Below, piece after piece: positions 35,737 to 46,467 of a stretch of DNA of 64,000 bases (positions are counted from its first letter, which is position 1; every line of letters starts with the position of its first letter). The stretch covers positions 56,704 through 120,703 of the forward strand of contig NZ_KB849211.1 of NCBI RefSeq assembly GCF_000368025.1, in the 5' to 3' direction. The notes under the pieces were generated by a model. That model did not search any database. It had not been told where the DNA came from and saw only the letters and a program-made list of their open reading frames with translations. Source of the stretch: Acinetobacter parvus DSM 16617 = CIP 108168 (lineage in GTDB: Bacteria > Pseudomonadota > Gammaproteobacteria > Pseudomonadales > Moraxellaceae). The position numbers and the translations under genes were made by a program.

Positions 35737-36906
35737 ATGAACTCAAGTTTATCTTTATTGCATCCTTATCCTTTTGAAAAGTTAAACCAGCTTTTTAAAG
35801 GGCTACAACCTGCCGATTTACCGTTGATTCCACTGTCAATTGGTGAACCTAAACACCCCGCACCTGAGTTCGTTAAACAAGCGATTATTGATAATTTTGG
35901 GCATTTATCAACCTACCCCAACAGTAAAGGCTTGCCTGAGCTGCGCCAAAGTATTGCACAATGGCTGAACAATCGTTTCAAGCTGAACCAAATCAGTGCG
36001 GAAGATCATATTTTGTCTGTTTCTGGAACACGGGAAGGTATCTTTTCTTTTGTGCAAGCCTTAATTAAACGTGAAGATGCACCGTATATCGTGATGCCAA
36101 ATCCGTTCTATCAAATTTATGAAGGTGCTGCATTATTGGCAGGTGCAAAACCTTATTTTATCAACTGCACTGAAGAAAATGGCTATCTCGGCGACTTTGA
36201 TGCCGTTCCTGCGGAAGTATGGGAAAAAACGGCGTTATTATTTGTGTGTACCCCAGGTAATCCAACAGGTACAGTACTGTCAAAAGAACAGTTTAAAAAA
36301 CTGATTGCACTTTCTGACCAATATGGTTTTGTGATTGCATCTGATGAATGTTATTCAGAACTTTGGTTTGATCAGGCACCGATTGGGCTATTGGAAGTTT
36401 GTGCTGAATTGGGACGTGATGACTATAAAAACTGTATCGTGTTCCACTCATTGTCTAAACGTTCAAACTTGCCAGGAATGCGCTCAGGTTTTGTTGCTGG
36501 TGATGCGGCATTGTTAAAGCCTTACTTGCAATATCGCACCTACCACGGCGCGGCAATGCCTGTACAGCATCAACTGGCTTCGATTGCAGCGTGGAATGAT
36601 GAAACGCATGTCGAAGAAAATCGCCAGCAATACCGTACCAAATTTGATTTATTCCAGTCTGAATTGGGTCATTTACTGCCATTACAAAAACCAGATGCAG
36701 GTTTTTATTACTGGCTTAAAGTCGATAATGATGAAGCTTTTGCCAAAATGTTGATGGAAAAAACGCATATCAAGGTATTGCCAGGTCGTTATCTATCCCG
36801 TGATACTGAACAGGGTAATCCAGGTGAAAACCATGTGCGGATGGCGCTTGTCGCTGATTTAGCACAGTGCGAAGAAGTCGTGAAGCGGTTGAAAGCGATT
36901 TTATAA
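35737..36906 (+). CDS. dapC: DapC-type succinyldiaminopimelate aminotransferase
   Basis: The 389-residue class I PLP aminotransferase starts at the ATG at 35737, five codons after a TTG. The PLP lysine lies in FHSLSKRSNLPGMRSGF and NPTGTV is the family motif. Placement after glnD is a common arrangement for dapC in gammaproteobacteria and supports the lysine/peptidoglycan precursor role. Confidence 0.88.
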   Translation: MNSSLSLLHPYPFEKLNQLFKGLQPADLPLIPLSIGEPKHPAPEFVKQAIIDNFGHLSTYPNSKGLPELRQSIAQWLNNRFKLNQISAEDHILSVSGTREGIFSFVQALIKREDAPYIVMPNPFYQIYEGAALLAGAKPYFINCTEENGYLGDFDAVPAEVWEKTALLFVCTPGNPTGTVLSKEQFKKLIALSDQYGFVIASDECYSELWFDQAPIGLLEVCAELGRDDYKNCIVFHSLSKRSNLPGMRSGFVAGDAALLKPYLQYRTYHGAAMPVQHQLASIAAWNDETHVEENRQQYRTKFDLFQSELGHLLPLQKPDAGFYYWLKVDNDEAFAKMLMEKTHIKVLPGRYLSRDTEQGNPGENHVRMALVADLAQCEEVVKRLKAIL

Positions 36907-36909
36907 ATA

Positions 36910-36946
36910 AAATCCCCAAAGTTCATTTGATATTTTGGGGAATTTT
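36910..36946 (+). terminator. dapC terminator
   Basis: TCCCCAAA / TTTGGGGA stem followed by AATTTTA. The remaining bases to 37172 hold only the presumed promoter of the RND operon; I see nothing else there. Confidence 0.85.
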
Positions 36947-37172
36947 ATCATCCGACCCAGTTTTTCTAAGAATAGTCTTGATATTACCATACTGAATCGC
37001 AGTATATACTCCATAGTTTATAAATCAAACGCCTTGAGCCAGCATTAGAATTTTGCATTTCCCATATCAAAGATAAGATACGGATTCAAAACCAATATTC
37101 ATCTTTATGTTATAACTATGGCTTGAAATCTTCGTCTATACTTAACCATCAATTTAAATTGACTATGGAAAG

Positions 37173-38363
37173 ATGACTTCTCAAACTCCCCAGAAAACAA
37201 AGAAAAAAGTTTGGTTCATTTTGGCAATCGTGATTGTATTGTTGCTTGTCGCATTCCTGCTGTGGAAGTCAGGCAGCTCAAACAAAACCGCTGCGACAGA
37301 AAAACCAGACAATGCAGAAACAACCGAACAAAAAGCTGCCTTAACGGTGACGGTCGTTCAACCTGAACAGCAAAACTGGAAACAGACATTCACCGCAAAT
37401 GGCAATATCGCAGCATGGCAAGAAGTGGTGATTGGCAGTGAATTGTCTGGTCAGCGTCTTACTCGCGTCAATGTCAATGTCGGTGATGAGGTTAAACGTG
37501 GACAGGTTTTGGCAGAGATTAACAGCGATACCATCCGTGCCGATTTGGCAGCGGCCAAAGCCAGCTATGCCGAAGCACAGGCTGTATTGGCTGATGCCGT
37601 GACCAACAATAAACGAATTCAGCAGCTCAGAAATACAGGTGCAATCTCGGCCCAGGAATTAACCCAATACCAAACTTCCCAAGCCACTGCCCAAGCAAGA
37701 CTGGATGCCTCCAGAGCACAGATTGAAAGCAATCAACTACGTTTGGCACAAACTCAGGTGATCTCACCTGACAATGGGGTGATTTCAGCCCGTACCGCAA
37801 CTGTCGGTTCTTTGGCTCAGACTGGACAGGAACTGTTCCGCCTGATTCGGGATCACCGTCTGGAATGGCGTGCGGAAGTTACCACTTCGGATTTGTATAA
37901 ACTCAAGCAAGGGATGAATGCGCGTATTTTTTCGCCTGACCCTGCCCAGCCTGCCATTACAGGCAAGGTTCGGATAATTGCCCCTGTGATTGATCCACAA
38001 ACCCGTTATGGCTTGGTTTATGTTGACTTGCCAGCCACTCAGGCGTTTCGGATGGGCATGTTTGTAAAAGGTTAATTTGATTTAGGTGAAAAACCAGCAC
38101 TCACTATTCCACAAACTGCCTTGTTGCTACGCGATGGCTTTGCCTATGTATTTATTGTGGGGAAAAACAATCGTGTAGCACAGCAAAAAGTGACTGTTGG
38201 GCGACGTTTGGCTGATCGTGTTGAGATTCTGGACTTGCCTGCAAATGTAAAACTGGTTGCGTCTGGTACAGGTTTCCTCACCGATGGTGATTTAGTGACT
38301 GTCGCAAAAGACATTCCTGATACGCCATTGACTAAACAACTTGTGACCACACAGGGGAATTAA
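37173..38363 (+). pseudogene. RND efflux periplasmic adaptor, interrupted by TAA
   Basis: The frame is an HlyD/AcrA-type adaptor: N-terminal membrane anchor (residues 10-30), a biotinyl-lipoyl-like domain, a helical hairpin with Ala/Gln-rich sequence (about 115-190), and barrel domains. After MFVKG at residue 300 a TAA (38073-38075) interrupts it; the same frame continues FDLGEKPALTIPQTALLLRDG to 38363. A Glu (GAA) codon at this place is the natural expectation, so a single G-to-T change explains it. The full protein would be 396 residues. The permease follows one base later. Confidence 0.87.
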
Positions 38364-38364
38364 A

Positions 38365-41300
38365 ATGAATTTCTCTGCCTGGTCAATCCGTAATCCTATT
38401 CCAGCCATTTTATTATTTATTATGCTGGGATTGACGGGTTTAATGTGTTTTAAATGGATGAAAATCCAGCAATTTCCAGATATTGAATTGCCAATGGTGA
38501 CTGTGACCGCAGCCCTGCCAGGTGCTGCGCCACCACAACTGGAAACTGAAGTTGCTCGTAAAATTGAAAACTCGATTGCCACCCTGCAAGGTTTAAGAAA
38601 TCAATATACCAATATTCAGGATGGCGTTGTCACGGTTACAGCCGAGTTCCAACTGGAAAAACCACTGCAAGAGGCGGTAGATGACGTTCGTAACGCGGTT
38701 TCCCAGGTGCGTTCAGACTTGCCTGCCGATTTACGTGACCCAATTGTCAGTAAAATCAACCTTTCAGGCTCACCCATTCTAACTTATACCATCCAGTCGC
38801 CGAAAATGGATGAGGAGGCTCTGTCATGGTTTGTGGACTATGATATTGCCCGCGCCATGCTACAAGTTAAGGGTGTGGGTGCAGTCGCCCGTGTGGGCGG
38901 TGTTACCCGTCAGGTTGAGGTTGAACTTGACCCTGAAAAATTACTGGCACTGAATGCAACTGCAACGGATATTACCCGACAATTGCGTTTGATCCAGCAA
39001 GATGCATCTGGCGGTCAAACCAAGATTGGCGGCAGTGAACAGTCCATTCGCACCATTGCAACGGTAAAAACAGCCGAAGAAATTGGGGCAATAGATATTG
39101 CACTCAGTGATGGCCGCCATATACGTCTTGATCAGGTTGCGACCATTCATGATGGTATTGCCGAACGCCGTTCTGCTGCATTGCTGAATGGACAGCCTGT
39201 GATTGGCTTTGAAATTACCCGTAGTAAGGGTGCCAGTGAGGTTGATGTTGAAAAGGGTGTGGTCGAAGCATTGGATAAACTCAAGGCTGCACATCCAGAC
39301 ATTAAAATCACCGAAGCATTTAACTTTGTTAAGCCCGTTGCTGACAACTATAAAGGTTCGATGTCACTGCTTTACGAGGGTGCCATTTTAGCTATTTTAG
39401 TGGTGTGGCTATTCCTACGTGACTGGCGTGCGACCATCATTGCCGCAACTGCCCTGCCCCTGTCAATTTTACCAGCCCTGATTGGGATGTACTTTTTTGG
39501 TTTCACCCTCAATACTGTTACTCTTTTAGCAATGTCGCTGGTGGTCGGGATTCTGGTCGATGATGCAATTGTTTAGATTGAGAATATCATTCGACATCTC
39601 AGGATGGGTAAAACACCCTATGAAGCGGCAATGGAAGCTGCCGATGAAATTGGGCTTGCCGTGATTGCCACCACATTTACCCTGATTGCAGTATTTTTAC
39701 CGACCGCCTTTATGAGTGGTATTGCAGGTAAATTCTTTGTGCAGTTTGGCTGGACAGCAGCATTGGCCATTTTTGCCTCCTTGCTCGTAGCACGTTTGCT
39801 TACCCCAATGATGTCTGCCTATATCCTTAAACCCTGGGTCGGCAAAGTTGAACCTCATGAAGATACTGACCAACCTGCCAATGATCAAGGTACAGCGGCT
39901 TTAGCGAAAGACCGTGCCAAAGATGGCAAAGTCATGCGTAGCTATATGCGTCTGGTGACGTGGTGTTTAAACCATCGCTGGATCACGCTGTTTGGGGCAA
40001 TCGCCTTTTTTATTGGTTCAGTTATGCTGATTCCACTATTACCAACTGGATTTGTACCACCACCAGACACTGGACAAACGCAGGTACGTCTGGAATTGAC
40101 CCCAGGTTCACAATTTGCCGATACCTTAAAAACGGCAGAATATGCACGAAGCCTAATTAAGGATCATCCTGAAATTAAAAGCATCTATACCACCATTGGT
40201 GGAGGCGCTGCAGGAAGTGACCCCTTTGCTGGTGGTGCATCTAGTGAACCTCGTAAAGCGACTCTGACTATTCAAACCACTGAACGTACTGAACGCAGTG
40301 CCAGTCTGCAAGACATTGAAGACCAGATTCGTCAACGTTTAGCACCCTTGCCAGGTGCCAGAATTCAGGTCGGTCTGGCGGGCAATAACAGCCAATATCA
40401 ACTGGCACTTTCAGGCGATGACCCTGAAGCCTTGATGTCAACAGCCCGCGCACTGGAACGTGAATTACGCACCATTCCGAATATTGGCAGTATTACTTCA
40501 AGTGCGGCACTGATTCGTCCTGAACTGGTGATTCGCCCTGATTTTGCCAAAGCCGCAGATTTGGGTGTGACCACTTACGATATTGCCGAGACTTTACGTA
40601 TCGCAACTGCAGGTGACTTTGACCAAAATCTGGCAAAACTCAACCTTTCACAGCGTCAGGTGCCTGTGGTGATTAAATTGCCTCTTGCCGCCCGTCAGGA
40701 TCAGGAACTGATTAAACGCCTCATGATCAAGGGTAGTCATGGTCCTGTCATGCTGGGGACGATTGCCGATGTGAATATTGAAAGTGGACCATCACAGATT
40801 GACCGCTTCAACCGTCTTCGTAATATCAACTTTAATATTGAACTCAACAACCAGCCTTTGGGTGATATTGCAGCGAAAGTTGATCAATTACCAACCATGA
40901 AGAATCTACCACCGACAGTAAAACGTACCAATATCGGTGATGCTGAAGTGATGCAGGAATTATTCTCAAGCTTTGGCTTGGCCATGCTGACGGGTGTACT
41001 GTGTATTTATGTGGTGTTGGTGCTTTTATTTAAGGACTTTTTACAACCGATCACCATCTTGGTTGCATTACCGCTGTCTTTGGGTGGCGCTTTCGTGCTG
41101 TTACTTTTGGCAAAAAGTAGCTTTTCAATGCCAAGCTTAATCGGTTTAATCATGCTCATGGGAATCGCAAGTAAAAACTCAATTCTCTTGGTGGATTACG
41201 CCATTATTGCGCGTAAAGAGCGAGACTATTCGCGTTTCAATGCCTTGCTTGATGCCTGCCATAAACGTGCCCGCCCTATTATCATGACCACATTGGCAAT

Positions 41301-41496
41301 GGGTGCTGGGATGTTACCGATTGCATTAGGTATTGGAACTGATCCAAGCTTCCGCGCACCAATGGCACTTTCAGTGATTGGTGGATTGATCACCAGCACT
41401 TTCTTGTCATTATTAGTGATTCCTGTGGTTTACACCTTTATTGATGATATTAATCGTAAGCTTCATGGGTTGAGGAAATCTAAAACCGTTGAATAA
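38365..41496 (+). pseudogene. RND efflux permease (HAE1 family), interrupted by TAG
   Basis: The frame encodes a 1043-codon AcrB-type inner-membrane transporter with the typical N-terminus, two large periplasmic loops and twelve transmembrane segments. After LVVGILVDDAIV a TAG (39574-39576) interrupts it; the same frame continues IENIIRHLRMGKTPYEAAMEAA without loss. Related permeases have Glu or a hydrophobic residue there, so GAG to TAG is likely. The upstream adaptor carries a similar change. Both halves otherwise look intact, suggesting recent inactivation. Confidence 0.88.
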
Positions 41497-41504
41497 AAAC
41501 ATCC

Positions 41505-41541
41505 ATAAAAAATGGGCGGTTAATAAACCGCCCATTTTTTT
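41505..41541. terminator. Bidirectional terminator between RND permease and gpx
   Basis: AAAAAATGGGCGGT-TAATAA-ACCGCCCATTTTTT, a symmetric stem with A and T tracts, between convergent genes. Confidence 0.92.
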
Positions 41542-41550
41542 TATTGTCTC

Positions 41551-42039
41551 TTATTTGCTTGCTAATGCTTTCTCAATATCTGCTTCGAAAGCCTCGGGCT
41601 TGGTAGTCGGCGCGTAACGTCCTAAAACCTCACCATTACGTCCCACGAGAAATTTGGTGAAATTCCATTTAATGTTCTGGCTTCCCAAAATGCCTTTCGC
41701 CTCTCGGGTTAAAAAACGAAAAATGGCATGTGCTTCAGGTCCTTTTACATCAACTTTGGCAAACATTGGAAAATTAACCCCATAGTTACGTTGGCAGAAC
41801 GCCCCTATTTCTTTATTTGTTCCTGGATCCTGCCCACCAAACTGGTTACATGGAAACCCCAAAATTTCCAGACCCTGTGGTTTATATTTTTCATATAGTT
41901 TTTCAAGTCCTGCAAACTGTGGGGTAAAAGCACACTTGCTTGCAGTGTTTACAATCAGCATGACCTTACCTTTATAGTCGGCGAGCGCCTTTATATCTCC
42001 CTCTAACAATTCAGCTTCAAACTGATAAATGTTACTCAT
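41551..42039 (-). CDS. Glutathione peroxidase family protein
   Basis: This 162-residue thiol peroxidase has the catalytic Cys in VNTASKCAFTPQF, the FPCNQFGGQDPG motif with Gln, and WNFTKFLVGRNG with Trp. It reduces peroxides using glutathione or thioredoxin. Its ATG overlaps the stop of msrB by four bases. Confidence 0.93.
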   Translation of the reverse strand: MSNIYQFEAELLEGDIKALADYKGKVMLIVNTASKCAFTPQFAGLEKLYEKYKPQGLEILGFPCNQFGGQDPGTNKEIGAFCQRNYGVNFPMFAKVDVKGPEAHAIFRFLTREAKGILGSQNIKWNFTKFLVGRNGEVLGRYAPTTKPEAFEADIEKALASK

Positions 42040-42455
42040 GGATATGTTTCCTCGTCGTTCTTTTCTTGTGTTTTAAGTTGTAGTGATGCCGAATTAACGC
42101 AATAGCGCAATCCTGTCGGCTGCGGACCATCCTCAAATACATGCCCCAAATGTGCGTCACAGTCATGGCAGACAATTTCCGTTCTGACCATACCATGCGA
42201 CAAATCTTCGTGTTCTTCTATTGCAGTGCTGTCAAGCGGTCTAAAAAAGCTCGGCCAGCCACACCCACTGTCATATTTGGTGTCCGAAGAAAATAGTTCC
42301 GCACCACAGCAACGGCACACGTAGATTCCATGTTGCTTAGTGTTCCAGTATTGTCCAGTGAAAGCAGGCTCTGTGCCTTTTTGGCGGGTAATCCGATATT
42401 CTTCTGGTGACAGTTCTCTTTGCCATTCTCGGTCAGTTTTATTGACTTTTCCCAT
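42036..42455 (-). CDS. msrB: MsrB, peptide-methionine (R)-S-oxide reductase
   Basis: The 139-residue protein has zinc CxxC pairs (CRCC and CHDC), GCGWPSFFRPLD, the GHVFEDGPQPTGLRYCVNSASL motif with the catalytic Cys. It repairs oxidised methionine and is co-transcribed with the peroxidase gene, an oxidative-stress pair. Confidence 0.95.
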   Translation of the reverse strand: MGKVNKTDREWQRELSPEEYRITRQKGTEPAFTGQYWNTKQHGIYVCRCCGAELFSSDTKYDSGCGWPSFFRPLDSTAIEEHEDLSHGMVRTEIVCHDCDAHLGHVFEDGPQPTGLRYCVNSASLQLKTQEKNDEETYP

Positions 42456-42702
42456 GACCTGCTCCTTTTGTTCTATATTTTAAAAGTATTTGGTGATCAG
42501 TTTTTATATTTACGCCATTCACAACAAAAACTCTAGTCTATTGCTGCAAAATTTATAAAAAATTAAACATTTACCGCACAAATAGCAAATAGAAAGCAAA
42601 TTATATTTTATAGTGAGCATTTTATTTATAACTTCATCTTCCAAGTAAGCAAATATGATGCTATGCTGATGCCACACCGCTGTCTGTTGTACAGGACAAA
42701 AA

Positions 42703-44133
42703 ATGTCGCAAAAGAAAAGTGTGGTTTTCCAAAACCTATTGCCAACCATCAGACAATATCAACAATCGGGTTTTACCCATGAAAAAATTGTTGAATTACT
42801 GAGAGATCAGCATGATCTTGATCTGGTTACCATTGAAACCTTTAAAAGTTATTTATACCGATATGCAAAAGTGAATCCAGCTATGTCTAAAAATACTGCT
42901 ATTCCCAACTCAACTCAAACCACTAGAGAAATCAGGAAATCCTCTAAGCTTGAGCATGTTTGTTACGACATTCGTGGACCAGTATTACGCGCCGCCAATG
43001 AAATGGAAGAGCAAGGACATAAAATCATCAAGCTAAATATCGGCAACCCCGCACCTTTTGGTTTTGAAGCCCCACAAGAGATTATTAACGACGTTGCCTT
43101 AAACCTGCCAAATGCGATTGGCTACACTGATTCTAAAGGCATTTTCCCTGCCCGTAAGGCAATTTGCCAGTATTACCAGCAGAAAGGCATTTTTGATATG
43201 CATGTCAATGATGTCTATGTCGGCAATGGTGTGTCTGAACTGATCGTGATGGCAATGCAAGGGTTGCTGGATGACGGCGATGAAATGCTGGTGCCAATGC
43301 CTGACTACCCATTGTGGACAGCCGCAGTCAACCTTTCAGGGGGTACGGCAGTTCACTATAAATGTGATGAAGAGAACTACTGGTATCCTGACATTGCCGA
43401 TATGGAAAGCAAGATCACGCCCAATACGCGTGGAATTGTGGTGATTAATCCAAATAACCCGACAGGTTCGGTCTACCCTCGCCATGTGTTAGAACAAATT
43501 GTCGCATTGGCGAAAAAACATGACTTGATTTTATTTGCTGATGAAATCTACGATAAAATCGTTTATGACGGTATTGAACATGTGGCTGTTGCTGCTCTTT
43601 CTGGTGATCAGCTCTGTTTATCTTTTAACGGTTTATCAAAGGCATATCGTATTGCAGGTTATCGTGCTGGATGGATGGCGATTACAGGGGACAAGGCGCG
43701 TGCGGCAGACTATATCGAGGGTCTGGACATGCTGGCTTCCATGCGCCTGTGTGCCAACCATCAGGCGCAATATGCCATTCAAACTGCGTTAGGTGGTTAT
43801 CAATCCATTAATGATTTGATTCGCCCTGGTGGGCGTTTATATGAACAACGCAATATTGCATGGGAAATGTTGAATGAAATTCCTGGTGTCAGTTGTGTTA
43901 AACCTGATGGTGCCATGTACTGCTTCCCTAAACTTGACCCAGAAATTTATCCAGTTGAAGATGACGAAAAATTCATGCTGGATTTATTAAAGGCTGAAAA
44001 AGTTTTACTGGTTCAGGGTACGGGCTTTAACTGGCCAACGCCTGACCATTTCCGTGTGGTATTTTTACCTGCGGAAAATGAGTTACGTGAGGCAATTAAC
44101 CGTTTAGGCCGTTTCCTCGCTAAAATACGTTAA
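42703..44133 (+). CDS. AlaA-like PLP aminotransferase with N-terminal extension
   Basis: The C-terminal 400 residues are an AlaA-type class I aminotransferase that interconverts alanine/pyruvate with glutamate: NIGNPAPFGFEAP, NPNNPTGSVYP, and PLP lysine in SFNGLSKAYRIAGYRAGW. The first 70 residues (LLPTIRQYQQSGFTHEKIVELLRDQHDLDL, then FKSYLYRY) are an extra small helical domain that resembles a DNA-binding helix-turn-helix of plasmid or mobilisation proteins; this is my impression only. E. coli AlaA has 405 residues. An internal ATG at residue 61 could start the short form. Confidence 0.87.
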   Translation: MSQKKSVVFQNLLPTIRQYQQSGFTHEKIVELLRDQHDLDLVTIETFKSYLYRYAKVNPAMSKNTAIPNSTQTTREIRKSSKLEHVCYDIRGPVLRAANEMEEQGHKIIKLNIGNPAPFGFEAPQEIINDVALNLPNAIGYTDSKGIFPARKAICQYYQQKGIFDMHVNDVYVGNGVSELIVMAMQGLLDDGDEMLVPMPDYPLWTAAVNLSGGTAVHYKCDEENYWYPDIADMESKITPNTRGIVVINPNNPTGSVYPRHVLEQIVALAKKHDLILFADEIYDKIVYDGIEHVAVAALSGDQLCLSFNGLSKAYRIAGYRAGWMAITGDKARAADYIEGLDMLASMRLCANHQAQYAIQTALGGYQSINDLIRPGGRLYEQRNIAWEMLNEIPGVSCVKPDGAMYCFPKLDPEIYPVEDDEKFMLDLLKAEKVLLVQGTGFNWPTPDHFRVVFLPAENELREAINRLGRFLAKIR

Positions 44134-44143
44134 GACCATATTC

Positions 44144-44176
44144 AATCCCCCTTTAGTACGTAAGGGGGATTTTTAT
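44144..44176 (+). terminator. Terminator after the aminotransferase
   Basis: AATCCCCCTT / AAGGGGGATTTTT stem with a TAGTACGT-type loop. Confidence 0.9.
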
Positions 44177-44295
44177 ATTTAATAGGGACGGCAGAGTAAA
44201 ACTTCAATTTTTATTCTGCCGCTATATTTTTAATGCTTTATGAGATTTAATTTATGGTTAAAATATAGTCAGCATAGTTTTTAAAACACCACCTT

Positions 44296-44775
44296 TTATT
44301 TAACTGTTGCCGTTAATTTAATCTGGCCTGCATTGGAAACCATGTCCATTTTTTCAATGCTCACCCCCATCTGGGATAGCTGCATTAAAAAGTTGGCAAG
44401 TACAGAATAATTCTGATGTTCCGCAACAATTTGGATCTGTTCTCCATTTTGCTGCGAAGAAACTGCCAACCCTTGCTGCTGTGCTGTACGCTGGATTTTA
44501 TCCGCCGAGGAAAGGGCAAGGTCATTGGCAGGTTTCATGGTTGCAGCATTACTCTGCATCCAGACCATTAAATCCTTAAGCTCATTTAAACGCTTTTGTT
44601 GCTGGTTTGCCAAAGCATGCATTTTCCACAAAGCGGAACCAACAATCACAACGATTAAAAAAACAGTTGTAAAAACCACCATCACGCGCTCACGCACTGA
44701 CAGGCTCTGTAAATATTGATTCAGCGCCTCAGCTTTCTGATCAAGACTATTTTGTAATTGTGTGAACGCTTTCAT
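44296..44775 (-). CDS. gspM: GspM, type II secretion protein M
   Basis: This 159-residue bitopic inner-membrane protein has a short cytoplasmic N-terminus with SVRERVMVVF, a membrane segment (about residues 33-51) and a periplasmic ferredoxin-like domain. The start overlaps the gspL stop by one base. Acinetobacter T2SS genes are dispersed, and only L and M are here. Confidence 0.88.
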   Translation of the reverse strand: MKAFTQLQNSLDQKAEALNQYLQSLSVRERVMVVFTTVFLIVVIVGSALWKMHALANQQQKRLNELKDLMVWMQSNAATMKPANDLALSSADKIQRTAQQQGLAVSSQQNGEQIQIVAEHQNYSVLANFLMQLSQMGVSIEKMDMVSNAGQIKLTATVK

Positions 44776-45914
44776 TATTTTACTTTGACCATCCCAATCG
44801 CACCGACACTATCCGCTTGTACATTTCCAAGTTCCGCCTGAAAACCCTGCTGATTCAACTGCTGTGCCAACGCCTGCAAGTCATTTGCTGATTTTGCCTT
44901 TAACGACATTGCCAATGTTGAAGCATCATAACTGACTTGTTGGGCAACAATCTGTTTCTGCATCAATATTGGCCCTACCCGACTCAACAATGACAATGCC
45001 TGCGTATCTCCAAGCTGGCTCATGCGCAACTGGCTTTCAAACTGGCTTTTAATGTTCTGCTCAGTCACACGGGTATTTTCGCCAAACCAATGCTTATACT
45101 GATCGATCGCCTGTAAAGCAGTTTGATCCGCCAGCTTTCTCAACTTTGACCAGCGCAAGGCATCATAACCCAGCTGCACCAGAATCACGGCCAATAAAAC
45201 GGCTGCCGAGGCTTTCCAGTAGCCTGACCATTGTACATCGGCATTTTTTGCCTTTGGCAACACATTAAATGGATGTTGCTTCGGTCTTGGAAACTGCTCA
45301 AACTGGTAGCTAAACTCAGTACGTTGATCTTTATCAGATGCTGTTGCCAAAACATCCAGTTGGATTGCACTGAGATTGGCAAATTTATATTGCGTTTCTG
45401 ATGACTGAAATTCCAGAAATAACCCTAAATCATCAATCGAGTTACCTGACCAGACATTTTCCCTCACCAGTAAATGGTCATACAGATTCACCAGTACCAC
45501 TTCATTTTGTGCTGGCTCAGGCAGAATCAGAAAATCAGGCAAGAAAGCGACAATCTGGATCGGTAAAAGGCTTAGGGCATGCTGCCAAGTTTCAATGGTA
45601 AATTGCGCAACACCTAAAATATTGAGTTGATCATGCTGAAAATGATGCACCACTTTCATCTGGTCAATTGGCAAGGTCACAAACTCTTCTAACAGATATT
45701 TAATGCCTTCTTGCCCCAATTGCTTGTAATGCGCCTTTGTCATAGGCTGCTGCAACATTTGAGCATTGCGGCTTGGAAAATAGACCACCGCCTCTTTTCC
45801 ACTATGCGCTTGCAAATCCTGAATGAGTTGTTCAAGACTGTTTGCCTGCAACCAGTTTTCCCCAGCCGACCAATACCATGTTCCATTGGTTTCGGGCATC
45901 CATAAATACAGCAT
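44775..45914 (-). CDS. gspL: GspL, type II secretion protein L
   Basis: This 379-residue protein has an actin-like cytoplasmic domain (about 1-225), one membrane segment (WKASAAVLLAVILVQLGYDAL) and a C-terminal periplasmic ferredoxin-like domain. It links the GspE ATPase to the GspM/pseudopilus in the inner-membrane platform. It pairs with GspM downstream. Confidence 0.9.
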   Translation of the reverse strand: MLYLWMPETNGTWYWSAGENWLQANSLEQLIQDLQAHSGKEAVVYFPSRNAQMLQQPMTKAHYKQLGQEGIKYLLEEFVTLPIDQMKVVHHFQHDQLNILGVAQFTIETWQHALSLLPIQIVAFLPDFLILPEPAQNEVVLVNLYDHLLVRENVWSGNSIDDLGLFLEFQSSETQYKFANLSAIQLDVLATASDKDQRTEFSYQFEQFPRPKQHPFNVLPKAKNADVQWSGYWKASAAVLLAVILVQLGYDALRWSKLRKLADQTALQAIDQYKHWFGENTRVTEQNIKSQFESQLRMSQLGDTQALSLLSRVGPILMQKQIVAQQVSYDASTLAMSLKAKSANDLQALAQQLNQQGFQAELGNVQADSVGAIGMVKVK

Positions 45915-45954
45915 CGGTGTTCAGTATCCTTATCCTGTTGAGGATAGATAAAAT

Positions 45955-46416
45955 TTATATTGTTGGTGTAAAACGGTTCTTTTGCGTTGATAAACCATTC
46001 GCAATCACTGCCTGATCATAAATACGTGCTTCGGCCAATGCAAATGGATTAAAACTTTCATGGGTCAATTGTTCCGCAATATGTGCTACTACATTCATGT
46101 GGCACACCACCGCAATCGACTCGTATGGAAGTTTCGATAACCATTCTATGGCATCTTTGGCGTTATCATCGGGTTTAATTTTATCGCAGATTAAAACAGG
46201 AATCCCCTGAAAATGTGCCTTGATATGTTGCAGTGTTTCCTGAGCACGTAACAATGGGCTGACAATAAAAATTTCAGGCTGAATCACATCTTTGAGAAAA
46301 TCTCCTGTTTGCTCAGCCTGTTGATGCCCACGCATTGTGAGTGGACGCTGCATATCATTTCCATTCACTGCTGGAGACGCTTCACCGTGACGAACTAAAG
46401 TGAGTTGCATAATCAT
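45955..46416 (-). CDS. sixA: SixA-type phosphohistidine phosphatase
   Basis: This 153-residue histidine phosphatase superfamily protein begins LTLVRHGEASP (RHG motif) and has the second catalytic His in VVCHMNVVAHIAEQL. Length and the HGEA motif fit SixA, which dephosphorylates phosphohistidine in phosphorelay or PTS proteins. It follows gpsA. Confidence 0.88.
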   Translation of the reverse strand: MIMQLTLVRHGEASPAVNGNDMQRPLTMRGHQQAEQTGDFLKDVIQPEIFIVSPLLRAQETLQHIKAHFQGIPVLICDKIKPDDNAKDAIEWLSKLPYESIAVVCHMNVVAHIAEQLTHESFNPFALAEARIYDQAVIANGLSTQKNRFTPTI

Positions 46417-46467
46417 TCTCTAATTTTTTTCATTCAAGCATAACAACATTGGATGACAGTTTTCTGA

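Noticed and set aside
38073..39576. Translational recoding (readthrough) at the TAA and TAG in the RND genes
   Set aside because: No structured recoding signal or specialised tRNA evidence, and the family does not use recoding; simple nonsense mutation is enough.
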